DNA of 64,000 nucleotides from Sympetrum striolatum. Taxonomy: Eukaryota > Arthropoda > Insecta > Odonata > Libellulidae. The position numbers were made by a program, and so were the translations under genes. The stretch covers positions 53,514,939 through 53,578,938 of the forward strand of contig OX388351.1 of NCBI GenBank assembly GCA_947579665.1, written 5' to 3'. The notes under the pieces are model-generated. The model did not search any database. It was given only the letters and a program-made list of their open reading frames with translations, and had not been told where the DNA came from. Positions 47,541 to 59,535 of the stretch are shown here, piece after piece (within the stretch, counting starts at the first letter, position 1; the number at the start of each line of letters is the position of its first letter).

Positions 47541-50500
47541 ATCAGCCATGGAGTACCAGGTATATTTTTGGTTAATTTTAATTTATTTATCCATTAATAA
47601 ATTCAACAAAATCTGAAATTGAGAACAGCTACAGGTTACTTCAAGCTCATCCGTTATATAGATGAATTCCTTCATTCCATTGAAGAAAAATGAGATTAAA
47701 TTGTTCTCGAGCAAACCGGAGTTTCATAACCATTGTTTTGAAAGGATATGAAGCACATAGGAGATTGAAATGGCTGAAGAATGCAGTAGGAAGGGAGGTT
47801 CCAAGGTTAAGCTTAAACGGTTAATGTCTCAATAAATCATGTCGTGTAGCCAAAGGATGGGTTTAGAGAGATTGGGAGCATGCGTAGGCGACTTCCCTCT
47901 CTTCTCTATGCATCTCGATACGTGCATAGAATGCGATTCATCAAAGATAACCTACTATTGCTCCAGGAGCATGTATCAATTCCATCCGAGGTGCACTTAA
48001 AACGGCTAACGCTTTCATACGCGACGTTTTTTAAATGCAGAATGGGATTCAATGGCGCAATGCATAATGGCCCCCGGAGACGTAGAGTTAAATGGCAGCA
48101 TTCGACTTCAATTACGATTCGCATGGAAGCGAAGGAAGAATAATTCTGCTTCGGCGACTGAATGTTGATTAGATTTTAATGAAGAGGATGGAAGAATACA
48201 AAGGTTATACTGGGAGCAATTTGGGATGATATTTGATAGAATGGACGAACTCCTCGGATGACTGTCAGACATTTTTATAACTATTGTGTAACTAACGAAA
48301 AAAATGGAATAAAAAACTCATCCGACTTCGGTAACACAGAAAGTAAATAACGTTACCTAGTTACACTATCGATTGGATGAATTACTGTTGTTAATCCTTG
48401 TTACATTTTCCTTAATAAAATTAATACTTTTGTTTGCATTAAGACGCCTTCTGGCCACAGACTTACTTATGTTATCTACGTCCTACTTATGTATTTTCCC
48501 AAATAATACGATGTCGCATCGAAAATATATCTCTTTTGTTAGTTTAACTGGTAGTGAGTCATAAGCTGCTTACCTTCCCTTAGATTTCGCATTATGAACG
48601 TGGAATTTAGGAATTTTTCATTATTATTTTGGCATGTAAAAGACTGTTAGACTTGATTTATGCGTTTATGCAAAATTAAAAAATATATAATTTTCTCTTC
48701 GTTAAACGAAATTGTGGATACTTGCGTAAGAATATTTTCACAATGAACGATAAAATATATATAAAATTATTAAGATATATTATCAACGATATGATAGTAT
48801 TCATCATCCTCAAAATATTGTAGTTTGTCTTTTGCTCCAACTTTGCAATCCTCCACGTATTGCAATAATTATACAGTAAAAACATAAAAATATACGGAAT
48901 CACGTGATCCAGGTAGAAATTGGCATGGGGGATCACATGGTATTAACCATATTATCTTGAATCTCTTTCACATGTCAGATCATCGAAACTTAACGACGCA
49001 TTATTTCATTTAAAAATGATGACCGAAAATTTTCTTTTTCAGCATAAAATTTTGCAGACAACGATAAAGGAGATTCAAGAGCAAAGGATTCTCACGCTGG
49101 CTCTGCAAAAATTTCGCCAATTCAGCCGCTAAGAAATGAAACAACCTTTTTATTTTTTTATTTATTTTTAGTACCACTGACTCTTCATACTCGGGAAATT
49201 TCGAAATGAAAACAATTCTCTCGTTCCCAAATGAAAAACTCATTTCACGAATGAACTGAGAAGAGATGGCACATTACAGATAAATCAGTTAAGTCTGGTG
49301 GAGGCTATTAAGCCAAAAATAGGAGCAAATTAAAACCAGATCCCACTGTCTTCGCCCCAACTACCAAGTCTTAATGAATGGAATATTTAGTCCTTTTGTG
49401 CAGGATAGAGAAAAATTAAGTCTTCAATTACGTTTGTCTCAGGGTCTTTTTTTTAAGATATCTACGATATATTGCTTGTTATCATTATTAATAAATAAAT
49501 GAGAAAAATACGATTAAAGAAGTTAATTAGGAGAAATCTTAGTTTATATAAAAGAAAAAATAAAACGAGATTATAATGGTCGGGTCCACCTGAGTCAAAA
49601 AATAGCCCGTCAGGAGATACCTTGAAGTTACACTGGGCTAAAATAGCACACAAAAATCAATTACAAATAACATTGACTATCACGAAAATAAATTCTTTGC
49701 CAGATACGCTCTGTACATCTTGCTTATAAGAAAAATAATAATGAAACGACTTTACTTCAGGCCTAGATTGAAACATATATTATGAATTCTCTCCTGAAAA
49801 ATAACACTATGTCAGTATGTATTTAAATATAGAGCTTTCAGGATTATATTAAAAGAAAATGCAAAAAGAGAGAAATTTTATGGGTTATCACAAATAAAAT
49901 CTAAGTCTGCACAGAGTTAAAAAAAAACTTAGGAGGAAGATTCCACCAAGAGAAAGCAATTTAAGGCGTAGTTTATAGTTGAGCTAAATATGGCTAATAA
50001 CAGACGTTTATTATAATTATATGGAAGATACTGAAGTATGATTGAAGCTCGGTAATGGAGTCGTCGCGGCCACTCCTGAATAAATTCAACGAAACGTAGA
50101 TGAAATAAAAAATGTCTCCGTTTATAGCAATCCGGCTCAGTGAAGAAAGTATTACCACACTTCTCATCTTGCTTAGTATGCCTCATTTGCCTCCAGGGCG
50201 TTTGGTAGTTACTTTTGCAGAATTGGAGTAGAATACTGCGGAGATATGCGAAGCTCTAAAATGACCAATTCTCAAAGCAGTTAACGACTCGAGAACGGGC
50301 GAGGGGTTGGCTGCACGAATGAGACAAGAATGAACAGAAAACTCAGCCAACAACAACAATACTGGTGAGTAATAAAGGCTCATTACTGTCCGGAAGTGCA
50401 ATCCAATGGAAGACAAACGACCCTCTAAAATCCGTCCCAAGAAACAAGAAATTTCTGACCTCTTCGAGGCACCCAAAAATAACAGCTAAGCCCCAATAAA

Positions 50501-52114
50501 TAAGAAGAAGGAAAAATGGCGAACGATAATTGCCTTCGATAAATCAAAGAAGGGAAAACTGCATCGGAGAGCACGTACGATACGCACAAATCGCCGCCAA
50601 AGAAACTTAAATAGCTCCGATTTTTCACCCCCGTTGTTCCCTCTTCGCCTACACAGATTTCTCCACTTAACGGAATAATGCTGAATTTCTCCTCTGCAAT
50701 ACTCCTCTTGAATTCGAATGCACGCTTAAGATGGCTGTAAATTTCAATTGACTTTCTCAGCGGGGCAAAGATAGTCCTTTTTAGATATCTCCAGCAAATG
50801 AAGAAGGCACGAAAATTAATGCAAACGGCCAACCTACATCCTATCAATCCATCGAAAGAATGAATGCATTGAAGTTAAGTTATTTTTATAAATAATATAG
50901 TTAAATTCATCGACGAGATATTGATAGTTATAAACAATGAATATATTAAAAAATAACAAACCATAAAAATTATGCTCATAACAATTACTAGTTTACTATA
51001 TTCTTAACTATTTTGAATAGTTTGTTGGTACTCTTGATTCACTACACTTTGCCATCAGCGGTTTAGTATATGATAAACAATGACTCTCAGATGTTTAAAA
51101 TATAAAACTTGTACGCAATGGTATATTAACCTCACAACCCAAATAATCAGCTAAGAGACACAAAAACGAAATGTGAATATAAAAAATATCAGTCACAAAA
51201 GCAACAAATAGTATTGACTCTGCGTGAAAAATGAACATATTCTCAAGTCCGTTTATTTCATGCGAGACTAAACAACAAGATGCGGATATAGCGAATTGTC
51301 TGGTCGAATTTCCCTTATGGTTCAAAATAAACTGAAATATTTATATCCGAGGAGAAGCTGATCTCCAAATATCAACACACGAGTAATGTCTAGCTTTGTT
51401 ACACTATGTCAATTGAAAGTCTAATCAGAAAAGTTTACTGAAAAGTAGCACTGGATTTATTACACCTACGAGTTGTAAAATAAAATTTGTCTTTAAGATG
51501 ATTCAGGCACTTCATCCTTCGACATCAACAAAGTGATGACTTTATAAGCATTTAATAAGAAAATATAAATCACCAAGGCAACAAAATAAACAATGTGTAC
51601 GAAGCACAGTAGCAATTATACCCTAACTGAACATGGCTTTACAGCATTAAACAGGCAATTGTGTCAATTTTGGCTTTAACAAAAAAAGTACAACGAGGAC
51701 TGAGAATTACCAAGCAACAGAATATTCAAAATGATTATGTAGCGGTAAAGCAAATGTACACCCACTAGACACGTATTAAAAGTACTTGACAATGAATTAT
51801 GTTAATTAAGAATGCTTCAAGTCATGTTTCCGTTCATATAATTACTCAATTAACAGACGAACATGCTTCGCCAAGCGTACCTTCAGAGAATGGGAAGTTC
51901 GTGAGGTATTTAAGAATTATTCGACGCATACTTAATTAAAGCAGGAATTATTTCCATAAAATTACAATCCAATTAAAAGTAAAGCGCACCAAAATATATT
52001 CCCTTAGAGAGTAAATCTACTGGATCTTCTCACTTGTTAGGAAAAAAAGTAAAATCCGTGTGGTCATGATTCTCGTTCCTGTCCGACGAGAATTTTTAAT
52101 TAAGGGGGCATTAA
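47541..52114. other. Long non-coding stretch
   Basis: Mostly AT-rich. 47860-48140 and 50180-50850 are GC-richer. The minus frame 50425-50847 (140 codons) starts at TTG and overlaps 50183-50476 in another frame. I recognise no domain in either. No repeat family seen elsewhere in the window was found here. Confidence 0.45.
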
Positions 52115-52182
52115 TTACAGAATTTTAGGGCACACGAACCTACCGTGAGGTAATTGTACAATTCTGATATGATGATATATTT
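52115..52182 (+). mobile_element. Possible LINE family A 3' end, very short
   Basis: GGCACACGAACCTACCGTGA then GGTAATTGTACAATTCTGAT and ATGATGATATAT resemble the last 60 bases of the family A tails. Too short for certainty. Confidence 0.3.
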
Positions 52183-52744
52183 ACTACTTAAAGATAAATC
52201 TGTAATTATTTTTTGCAATGACGAACTATGCAAAGAAATAACTAATGCACACGATTGTTCAATGCAAGTGAACTTCAATGGGCGATTTGAATAAATAACA
52301 CTTTAGAAATTAATTTTGTTGCGTTAATATCAGGGAACATGTTCATCTGCAAATTTTGATTCTGTGAAAGTTAACAAAGAACACTCCAAAATTCTACGCC
52401 AGCAGAGTTTAGTAATTTAGAAAAATTAGGGGAGAAAAATACTCTTGGGAAACTTATAAAGGATTAAGGAGAACGATATTATCAATGAAGAAATTAATAA
52501 TTTTAATAATACGATAAATAAATGTGAAATTTGAATAGCTCTAAGCTAATGAATAAATAAAGTTCCAATAGAAAGTTTCAGCAGCTGATGGCGGCAGTAA
52601 TGAATTTAACGAAATACCAAATGATAATTAGCTTGGAAAAATGTTTTTATCATTACAATTTTTTTTATTTTACTCAAAACAAGAAATCGCCTTTTTCGAC
52701 ATCCAACAACTGAAATAATATCATAGCTTTCATAACTTATAAAA
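52183..52744. other. AT-rich non-coding stretch
   Basis: Nothing recognised. Confidence 0.5.
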
Positions 52745-52879
52745 TAGTAACAATGGCAATAACTAAAAACAACCAAAATTTAATCACAATTAAAGGCAAA
52801 CAAACAATAACTTGAAAAATAGCAACCGAATTATAATAACTAAAAAAACAAAATTTAATCACAATTAAAGACAAACAAA
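52745..52879 (+). repeat. Two-copy tandem repeat, 75-bp period
   Basis: AAAATTTAATCACAATTAAA occurs at 52775 and again at 52850. ATAACTAAAAA precedes both and GCAAACAAA or ACAAACAAA follows both. The period is 75 bases and the copies differ at a few sites. Confidence 0.75.
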
Positions 52880-54464
52880 AGTCTGGGTCGCGTGTGAAAA
52901 TCAGAGAAGGTTTATGAAGATAATCGCACAATACGGTAACAATATCAATTATGACACGTTATAGAAATTAGGGCACATGTTTGGGAAGATTTTTTTTTTA
53001 ATTTCCAAGGAATGAGTATACAGAAATATCCCTTCAGAGTACTTATATAAGGAAAAATGGACGCTTAAGGGTGTCTGACCTCCTGAGAAACACTTCCAAT
53101 CGAACGGGTTCTTTGAAGAATTCCGAGAGGCGCACCGCCGTACTTGAGAGGCCCTCACGTTTTAAAGCTACCCTTGGGAAGATTCATGGCCCAGACTATG
53201 TCGCTTTTTGCACCCTGAGTACCGTATTATCTATCGAAGTGAACTCCATTTACGTCCTCTTCGGAGATCTTGAAACACACTGGAGCAAGGAGAGGCGGAA
53301 TTTCCCATGGGTGACCTCCATATGTGAATCATGGCACCGCTTTGTTTAAAAGATATGCAAATAAAGGCCCTTTCAGGGGTGGAACATGTCAATGATTGGC
53401 CTCAAACGATTTCTCAACAAGGGGTTTCATACGCCTGAAGGTAGTAGCTCTCCGTTAAGGAGGCAATTCTTTTGTTTGAAATCACCTAGGAAACTAACCC
53501 GCCGAATATAGGCACATCACGGTGAATTGTCATTGATGGAAATTGATGAAAGATAGAATCTTAACGCTACCCTGAATTTAACTGCAATTATCTGCGACCT
53601 AATTTCATGTTACTCACTTTAATGGAACATCGTTCAAACACGTTCAAACCCATATACAAATCCTAAAGTAAAAATAGTCCTGGATGTGACATGTGAAGGC
53701 TTCAGCCTGCTTTAAAAGGTTCTATTATTATCTCAAAAGGTTCAAATACGTCTTTGGGCGACGATTTATTACTTAATTTAATATTTTTTGAAGTAAATTA
53801 AATGTATTCCAACTTGAAAACAAAACAATTATTATTGACGGCACAGTTTTTCTTTATGTCTTCCACTAACATTCAATCAAAAGGATTCTGACATCTATAT
53901 CAATTTTCTCTCATTAATTAAGCATAATTTATACAAATATAAATGTTAGGAATTATTTAAAATTACAAGTAAATTATTTCGTATGTAAATTCTTTAATGA
54001 GTAGGGATGAAATAAAGTAAGAAGTTGAAATAAAGTAGCTGAAAATAACTTATATTCCAAGGGTTCGATGAAAATCGAATTTTAAATCATAAGAGACTCA
54101 AATAAAATTATTATGGAGACAGTACTAAGATGATCCTATTATATTAACTTTAATATTTCTTGGCAACCAGAAGAGTTTTAAGTAAGAAAAATTCAATGAG
54201 TAGTACACTATTAAGTAGTACCGGTTGACTAAAAAATAGCTGACTACACATCCCGTTTTTTTCCTTTCGTCCATATCATCGATACTTAGCCCATATAGCC
54301 TATAGCTAAACAAAAAGAGTTCATCAAAAAATAAAATGGAAATATAAAAATAATACGAAATTTACATAGAAAATTGTATTACAATTGGAATGGCTAAATT
54401 TTAAACAGGTTTTCAATTTTGAAGATTTTAGTATGAGGAAAGTTGGAACACGGCTGTTAAGGAA
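52880..54464. other. Non-coding stretch with a GC-richer patch
   Basis: 53040-53350 is GC-richer and open on the + strand (53071-53349, 92 codons). The frame has no motif I recognise and a minus frame overlaps its start. The rest is AT-rich. Confidence 0.4.
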
Positions 54465-54798
54465 TTAGAGGTTTAAAATCTCCAATGGCCGTTTTCGTCA
54501 ACGCTCCTCTTCTCATTCACCGGTATTCCGAGAATACAGGAAAGGACACCGCAGTTTTTGAGAGCACTCAATATGTATTTCGAATGCTATGCAATCCTCG
54601 TCAGGAGTGAAAAGATACGAACCTATTCGTTTCTATATAGATACGGATCTATTCACTTCTGACGAGGAGTACATAGCATTCGAAATACGTATCGAGTGCT
54701 CTCAAAAAGTGCGGTGTCCTGTCCTGTTTTCTCGGAATACCGGGGAATGAGAAGAGGAACGCAGAGGTAAACGGCCATTGGAGATTTTAAACCTCTAA
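54465..54798. mobile_element. Inverted-repeat MITE with almost no loop
   Basis: The left arm starts TTAGAGGTTTAAAATCTCCA and ATGGCCG. The right arm, in reverse complement, starts TTAGAGGTTTAAAATCTCCA and ATGGCCG as well. The arms stay similar, with scattered mismatches, for about 165 bases each and meet near 54630. If the ends are GAGGTTT, a TA lies just outside each end, the target duplication of Tc1/mariner-type elements. There is no transposase frame. Transcribed, it would give a long hairpin RNA. Confidence 0.7.
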
Positions 54799-55463
54799 TA
54801 AGACTGTAGAATGTACAAAACGATAGATTCGAAAGACGACGCAATTCCACCTTCAAATGTAATTGATGTTCCGTACTTCATGGCTAATTTTCACATAACA
54901 ACTATGGTTAACCTATTTATGGTTAAGCTGAAACATCTATCTAAAAAGACTATAAATATTTCATATAATATCTGAATTGAAGTACGTTCTTTTTATTCTA
55001 GAGAAAAAAATTGTCGAGCAGAACTATCTTTAGGAAGAGGCTATGGTAGTACCATTGTAGAGATTAAAACGACCTAAAGAAAGGGGGCGAAGGACCAAAT
55101 TTTCGTCTCAAGCACGACCATCCTCCCTTACTTGGAAATCATTGGATCCAATCGCATTCCAAGGGACGACGATCGGCGACAACGAGGCAGAGCGACACCG
55201 ATCGTGATTAATCGACGAGAGAGCGTTGCCAAGACGATCCCAGAACATAAACAGCGCCTTTGTTTCCATCTGCGCCAGACATTTAAAAAAGCCTTCCTTT
55301 ATTTTTCCAGTCGGAACATGACAGCTGAAAGCTTATTCTTTCTACTTTAGCAAGAGGAGAATTCCTTGACAAAGAAAAAAGAATAATGAATAGAGATCTC
55401 AATCGATATATTGGTAGAGGTTTACGATGTAAAAAGGCAAAGATAAAGATTAAGGAAATACTG
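54799..55463. other. Non-coding stretch
   Basis: 55080-55330 is slightly GC-richer with an unrecognised 72-codon frame (55132-55350). Nothing else seen. Confidence 0.45.
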
Positions 55464-55532
55464 ATCAGACGGATAGCTTAGCTAGCTAAAACAGCCTCCT
55501 TGATAGAGAAAAAGATCCCTTACCAAGTCTGC
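55464..55532 (+). mobile_element. Degenerate copy of the tRNA-like SINE unit
   Basis: CAGACGGATAGCTTAGCTAG then CTAAAACAGCCTCC, TTGATAGAG and AAGATCCC follow the order of the plus unit at 23286-23363 (GGATAGCTAAGTTGGCTAAA, CCTCTCGGATAG). The B box is lost. It stands alone, without an inverted partner. Confidence 0.55.
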
Positions 55533-55947
55533 TATACAAACTGGCTTAATAATATCTAAATAACACAGCGATTGCCAATTTTAATTTCTTCAGGATACCT
55601 TTCTGTAAAGCATTGTGCTTGAGGGTCGGTTAATTCCTCACCCCCTCTAAAGTAGACCGTCAAGAGCTAACATAGGAGGAATGAGGCTTACTAGGCAGGA
55701 TGAGGAGTGAGCTAGTTTGCCTCTAATTTCATCGTTAAGCGAGAATGCTATGAGCTGAATATGTTTAAGTAAGTGAACACAAAGAAATTACATGTTACAA
55801 TTTTGTTTGCATTCCGTAAGGAGAGACCTTTATCAGAGACATTATTCAGAATCAGTCATACCTCAGTAGCATTCCTATCACCGCAGTCATGAACAAAACC
55901 GTGAAAAAATTAAATGAAATCTCTACCTTGTAAACAGATATTAAAAA
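55533..55947. other. Stretch holding part of a dispersed repeat
   Basis: At 55670-55755 (+) lies the end of the ATGAGGAGTGAGGT repeat: AATGAGGCTTACTAGGCAGG, ATGAGGAGTGAGCTAGTTTG and GAGAATGCTATGAG. The remainder is plain sequence. Confidence 0.5.
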
Positions 55948-56100
55948 TCTGATGTGGCCAGCACATGACTTTCTCCATATATAAGATGTAAATACTTACC
56001 TACGACAGTAATTTCGAACTCTAAACATTATAAATAATGTTGTTCGGGACATGCTGGATGAAAACCAATGAAACTGGCCTTTCGCCCATAGAGCCCAGAC

Positions 56101-57245
56101 CGCCCACAAAGTACATAATCAGCAACTTCCGGTTTATCAGTATTTCACGAATAACTCCTAAACAATCAGTGATAATAAAATATGTTTCATACAAAAGTGA
56201 TAGTAAATTTTATTTTCTAAAACATTTGTAAATAATTGTATATACCTAAATATCATATTTATGGAGATATTTTGAAAACCGGAAATGAGCTTTGAAGAAT
56301 GAAGCTCAACTTCCGGTTAACTGATTTACTCCAAAAACTAATCAACTCTAATGACTGTAATAGAAGTACTACATATGAAATTTGGTGTTGATCCGCCAAA
56401 TAGTTTTCATGTTAGAGCGCCCACAAAGTACATAACAGCTACTTCCCGGGTTATCGGTATTGCACGAATAACTCTTAATCAACCGGTGATACAAAAATAT
56501 GTTAAATACAAAAGTTATAGTAAATTATATTATCTAAAACTTTTATAAGGAATACAATATACCAATATATCATATTTATGGATATATTTTGAAAACCAGA
56601 AATGAGCTTTACACAACGTACATAATCAGCAACTTCCGGTTTATCAGTATTTCATGGATAACTCCTAAACAATCAGTGATGCAAAAATATGTTTCATACA
56701 AAAGTTATAGTAAATTAAATTTTCTACAACATTTATAAATAATAGTATATACCTAAATATCATATTAATGGAGATATTTTGAAAACCGGAAATGAGCTTT
56801 GAAGAATGAAGCTCGACTTCCGGTCAGCCGATTTACTCCAAAAACTAATCAACTCTAACGACTGTAATAAAAGTACTACATATGTAATTTGGTGTTGATC
56901 CGACAAATAGTTTTCATGTTAGAGCGCCCACAAAGTACATAATCATCTTCTTCCGGTTTATCAGTATTTCACGAATAACTCCTAATGAACCGGTGATACA
57001 AAAATATGTTAAATACAAAAGTTATAGTAAATTATACTATCTAAAACTTTTATAAGTAATACAATAGACGTATATATCATATTTATGGAGATATTTTGAA
57101 AACCGGAAATGAGCTTTAATGAATAAAGCTCGACTTCCGGTAAACGGATTTACTCCAAAAACTAATCAACTCTGACAGCACACACGACAGTACTATATAT
57201 GAAGTTTGGTATTGATACGACTTTTAGTTTTCGAGTTAGAACGCC
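56101..57245 (+). repeat. ~316-bp tandem array inside the Helentron-like element
   Basis: The marker CGCCCACAAAGTACATAA or a close variant occurs near 56101, 56420, 56610 and 56927, and CGCCCATTATCACAC near 57242. This gives steps of about 319, 193, 314 and 315 bases. Each full unit has a self-pairing segment (56277-56318, 56785-56824, 57102-57141) with arms AACCGGAAATGAGCTT and AAGCTCAACTTCCGGTT or variants. The 193-base unit lacks the second half of that hairpin. Confidence 0.75.
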
Positions 57246-57253
57246 CATTATCA

Positions 57254-57279
57254 CACACACACATACACTCACTCACTCA

Positions 57280-57340
<61 letters not shown>

Positions 57341-57344
57341 ACAG
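57254..57344 (+). repeat. CA microsatellite
   Basis: A CA repeat interrupted by CATACACTCACTCACTCACT, then about 30 uninterrupted CA units. It is part of the Helentron-like family: the copies at 41280 and 58515 have shorter versions at the same place. The 98-codon frame at 57206-57502 is simply this repeat translated (His-Thr) and is not a gene. Confidence 0.95.
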
Positions 57345-57475
57345 ACATCATTCAGAAAATGGTCAAAACGTGTTCTAGGGACCCCAAAACGTGTATTTCC
57401 GTTGAAATCTCGAAGTCGAATTTTTTCATGAAAACAATACTTTCTCTATACTTCGTATATGGAGAAAGTAAAAAA

Positions 57476-57941
57476 CAGAAAAGAAATAGGAATACCTTGT
57501 AATAATTATAATTAATGATTGAATAAAAAACGACAAAGATAAAGATGACAATCGTATTTGTTGAGCTTTATAGTATTTCGTTCTGGAATTATATGATAAT
57601 ATAAATAATATAATACGATGAATTTAATGTGATAAATAACTATCTAGATTCCTCTCAACGAAAATCTAATTACTATGCCAAAGCTTTCGTTACATACTAA
57701 AAATTAGGGCGGGGGGTCTTTATTACAGGCAATGTGTGACAAAAACAGAATAAAAAACTAAAATAAATATGTAAGGAAGCCAGGACCTTGATGATACATT
57801 TTAACTAAGTAGAATCTAGTTAATTTTTCACTTTTTCTATAATGGAGGAATGCCACAAAGTCTTATCGTCATCTGCTTCTTTAATTACGTAGTTTCGTCA
57901 CACCAGACCCATTCTGGGTGCTGCATTTTTATCACAAAAAA
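57476..57941. other. Spacer between two Helentron-like copies
   Basis: AT-rich, nothing recognised. Confidence 0.5.
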
Positions 57942-58668
57942 TCTAATGTGGCCAACACATGACTTTCTCCATATTTATTGAAAACAGAAGCCTATGCCGG
58001 TAATATATAAATAACTCCAAAACAATGAGTGTTACAGAAAAATGTTTCATACAAAAGTTGTAGTAAAATACATTATACTTACTAAAAGTAAAAGTAAGTA
58101 TACTAGTAAGTTAGTAAAATACATTACTTTTGTATGTAACTGTATATACCTACATTGCAATCTGATAGAGATATGTATGAAAAACTTCCATTTCTGGATA
58201 AACAACAACTTCCGGTTAACCATTATTGAAGAATAACTCCTAAACAATCAGTGCTACGAAAAACTGTTTCAAACAAAAGTTGTAGTAAAGTACATTATCT
58301 ATAACTTTTGTACATAATTGTATATACCTACATTGCATTCTGACAAAGATATTTAAGAAACAAAACTTTGTTCCGGATAAACCGTACCTTCCGGTTAAGC
58401 GATATTCATCAAAAACTAATCAACTCTTGGCATTTTTATTTAAATTCTAAATATGAAATTTGAAAATGATCGGATAATTACTTTTTAAGATAGAGCGCCC
58501 ACAAACGTTTATACCACAGACAGACACACACACACAAAGACAGACGGGAAAATAGCGAAAACTAACTCTATGGGCCCCAAAACATCTATTTCCGTTGAAA
58601 TCTGGAGGTCAAATTTTTTTGCGAATACAATACTTTCTCTATACCACGTATGGGGAGAAAGTAAAAAA
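57942..58668 (+). mobile_element. Helentron/DINE-1-like element, shorter copy
   Basis: It starts TCTAATGTGGCCAACACATG then ACTTTCTCCATAT and ends with the hairpin 58632-58662 (ACTTTCTCTATAC, CAC, GTATGGGGAGAAAGT) and AAAAAA. It has two diverged internal units (marker AATAACTCCTAAACAATCAG or close variants) and a short CA tract near 58520. It is older or from a different subfamily than the 55948 copy, as the internal units differ much more than the ends. Confidence 0.6.
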
Positions 58669-59364
58669 GAATGTTGAAACAGGCCGCATGCGGCTTTCCG
58701 ACCGCGCTTGGCCCTTCCCTCGCTAACGGCAAAGCTTTAGATAAAGCTCTAAGAAACTATGATTGCGCAAGAACACCAATTTTTTATTCTGACGAATTAG
58801 AGGATTCTTGCGCATTAAATGTGCTTTATGACGCACGATTCTAGACAGGAAAAGAAAAAAACCACAAAATTATTAAGTCATTTCTCTCCTCGAAACCTTT
58901 TGAAGGAGAAAAATTTACACTACGCAGCATGAAGTTTGACACAAAAAAATTCAACCTAAAATTCCAAGCGGAAATCCTGTTGTTACGTCAATACCAATTC
59001 GGAAAAGGCTATTTTAAGAAAGGCAATGGATAAGAATTGAGACTGACAGATGTCATACCTAATTTTGCCAATTTTTCGCATTTTTATTTCCTCAAAAAGA
59101 AAATTTTCAGAATCAAATCATTAAATATTGATATGATGTCATATTAGTGAGCCAAATCTTTCTTAGCTTTCTCTTTGATCGAAACAAATTGTTTAATATT
59201 TTAAATATGTGCATACCGCGTACTCTACTATATAGAGTACAACGTTTTTAATCCACTACTTAAATATTACCTTACGGGAAGATAGATTACATGGATGAAC
59301 TTAAGCGTGAGTCATACTAATTTCTTAATGTTCGATGCTTCAAGATTTAGAAGTGCTATATTAA
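58669..59364. other. Non-coding stretch
   Basis: Nothing recognised. Confidence 0.5.
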
Positions 59365-59535
59365 ATGGGGTAGAATAAGAATATGGCAATTCAAGGAAAA
59401 AACAAAGACAAAATATGTTGGATGACATAAGTAGTTGGGTAAAATACCAAGAAGTAAAGCAGATGGCGTTGAATACGGATTTTTGATGCACTTAGACCTA
59501 CCGAAAGGTAGCTCATTCACTCATTGAGTTATACA
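59365..59535 (+). mobile_element. LINE family A tail
   Basis: One frame reads QRQNMLDDISSWVKYQEVKQ, then MALNTDF and a stop. This is the C-terminal segment also seen at 15846. TTAGACCTACCGAAAGGTAG then CTCATTCACTCATTGAGTT is the shared 3' part. It is the best-preserved reading frame of the family in the window, but has no reverse transcriptase core. Confidence 0.65.

Larger units (their letters stand above)
55948..57475 (+). mobile_element. Helentron/DINE-1-like element with internal tandem array
   Basis: The left end TCTGATGTGGCCAGCACATG then ACTTTCTCCATAT is shared with the element at 57942. The right end is the hairpin 57439-57469 (ACTTTCTCTATAC, loop, GTATATGGAGAAAGT) followed by AAAAAA. 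The left-end ACTTTCTCCATAT is the inverse of the hairpin's right arm. Inside are four units of about 316 bp (one shortened to about 193 bp) and a CA tract. Subterminal inverted repeats, central tandem repeats and a 3' hairpin are the build described for Helentron-associated elements such as DINE-1. There is no Rep/helicase frame, so it is non-autonomous. Confidence 0.6.

Noticed and set aside
50425..50847. 140-codon minus-strand frame
   Set aside because: It starts at TTG. No domain, no splice signals that I could support, and another minus frame overlaps it.
52737..52931. Internally repeated 64-codon frame, minus strand
   Set aside because: The amino-acid repetition comes from the 75-bp tandem DNA repeat, not from a protein repeat.
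54653..54856. 67-codon minus-strand frame
   Set aside because: It lies inside one arm of the inverted-repeat element and simply reads that arm.
57206..57502. 98-codon frame with a long His-Thr run
   Set aside because: It is the translated CA microsatellite of a repeat element. The same tract is present in two other copies of the element.
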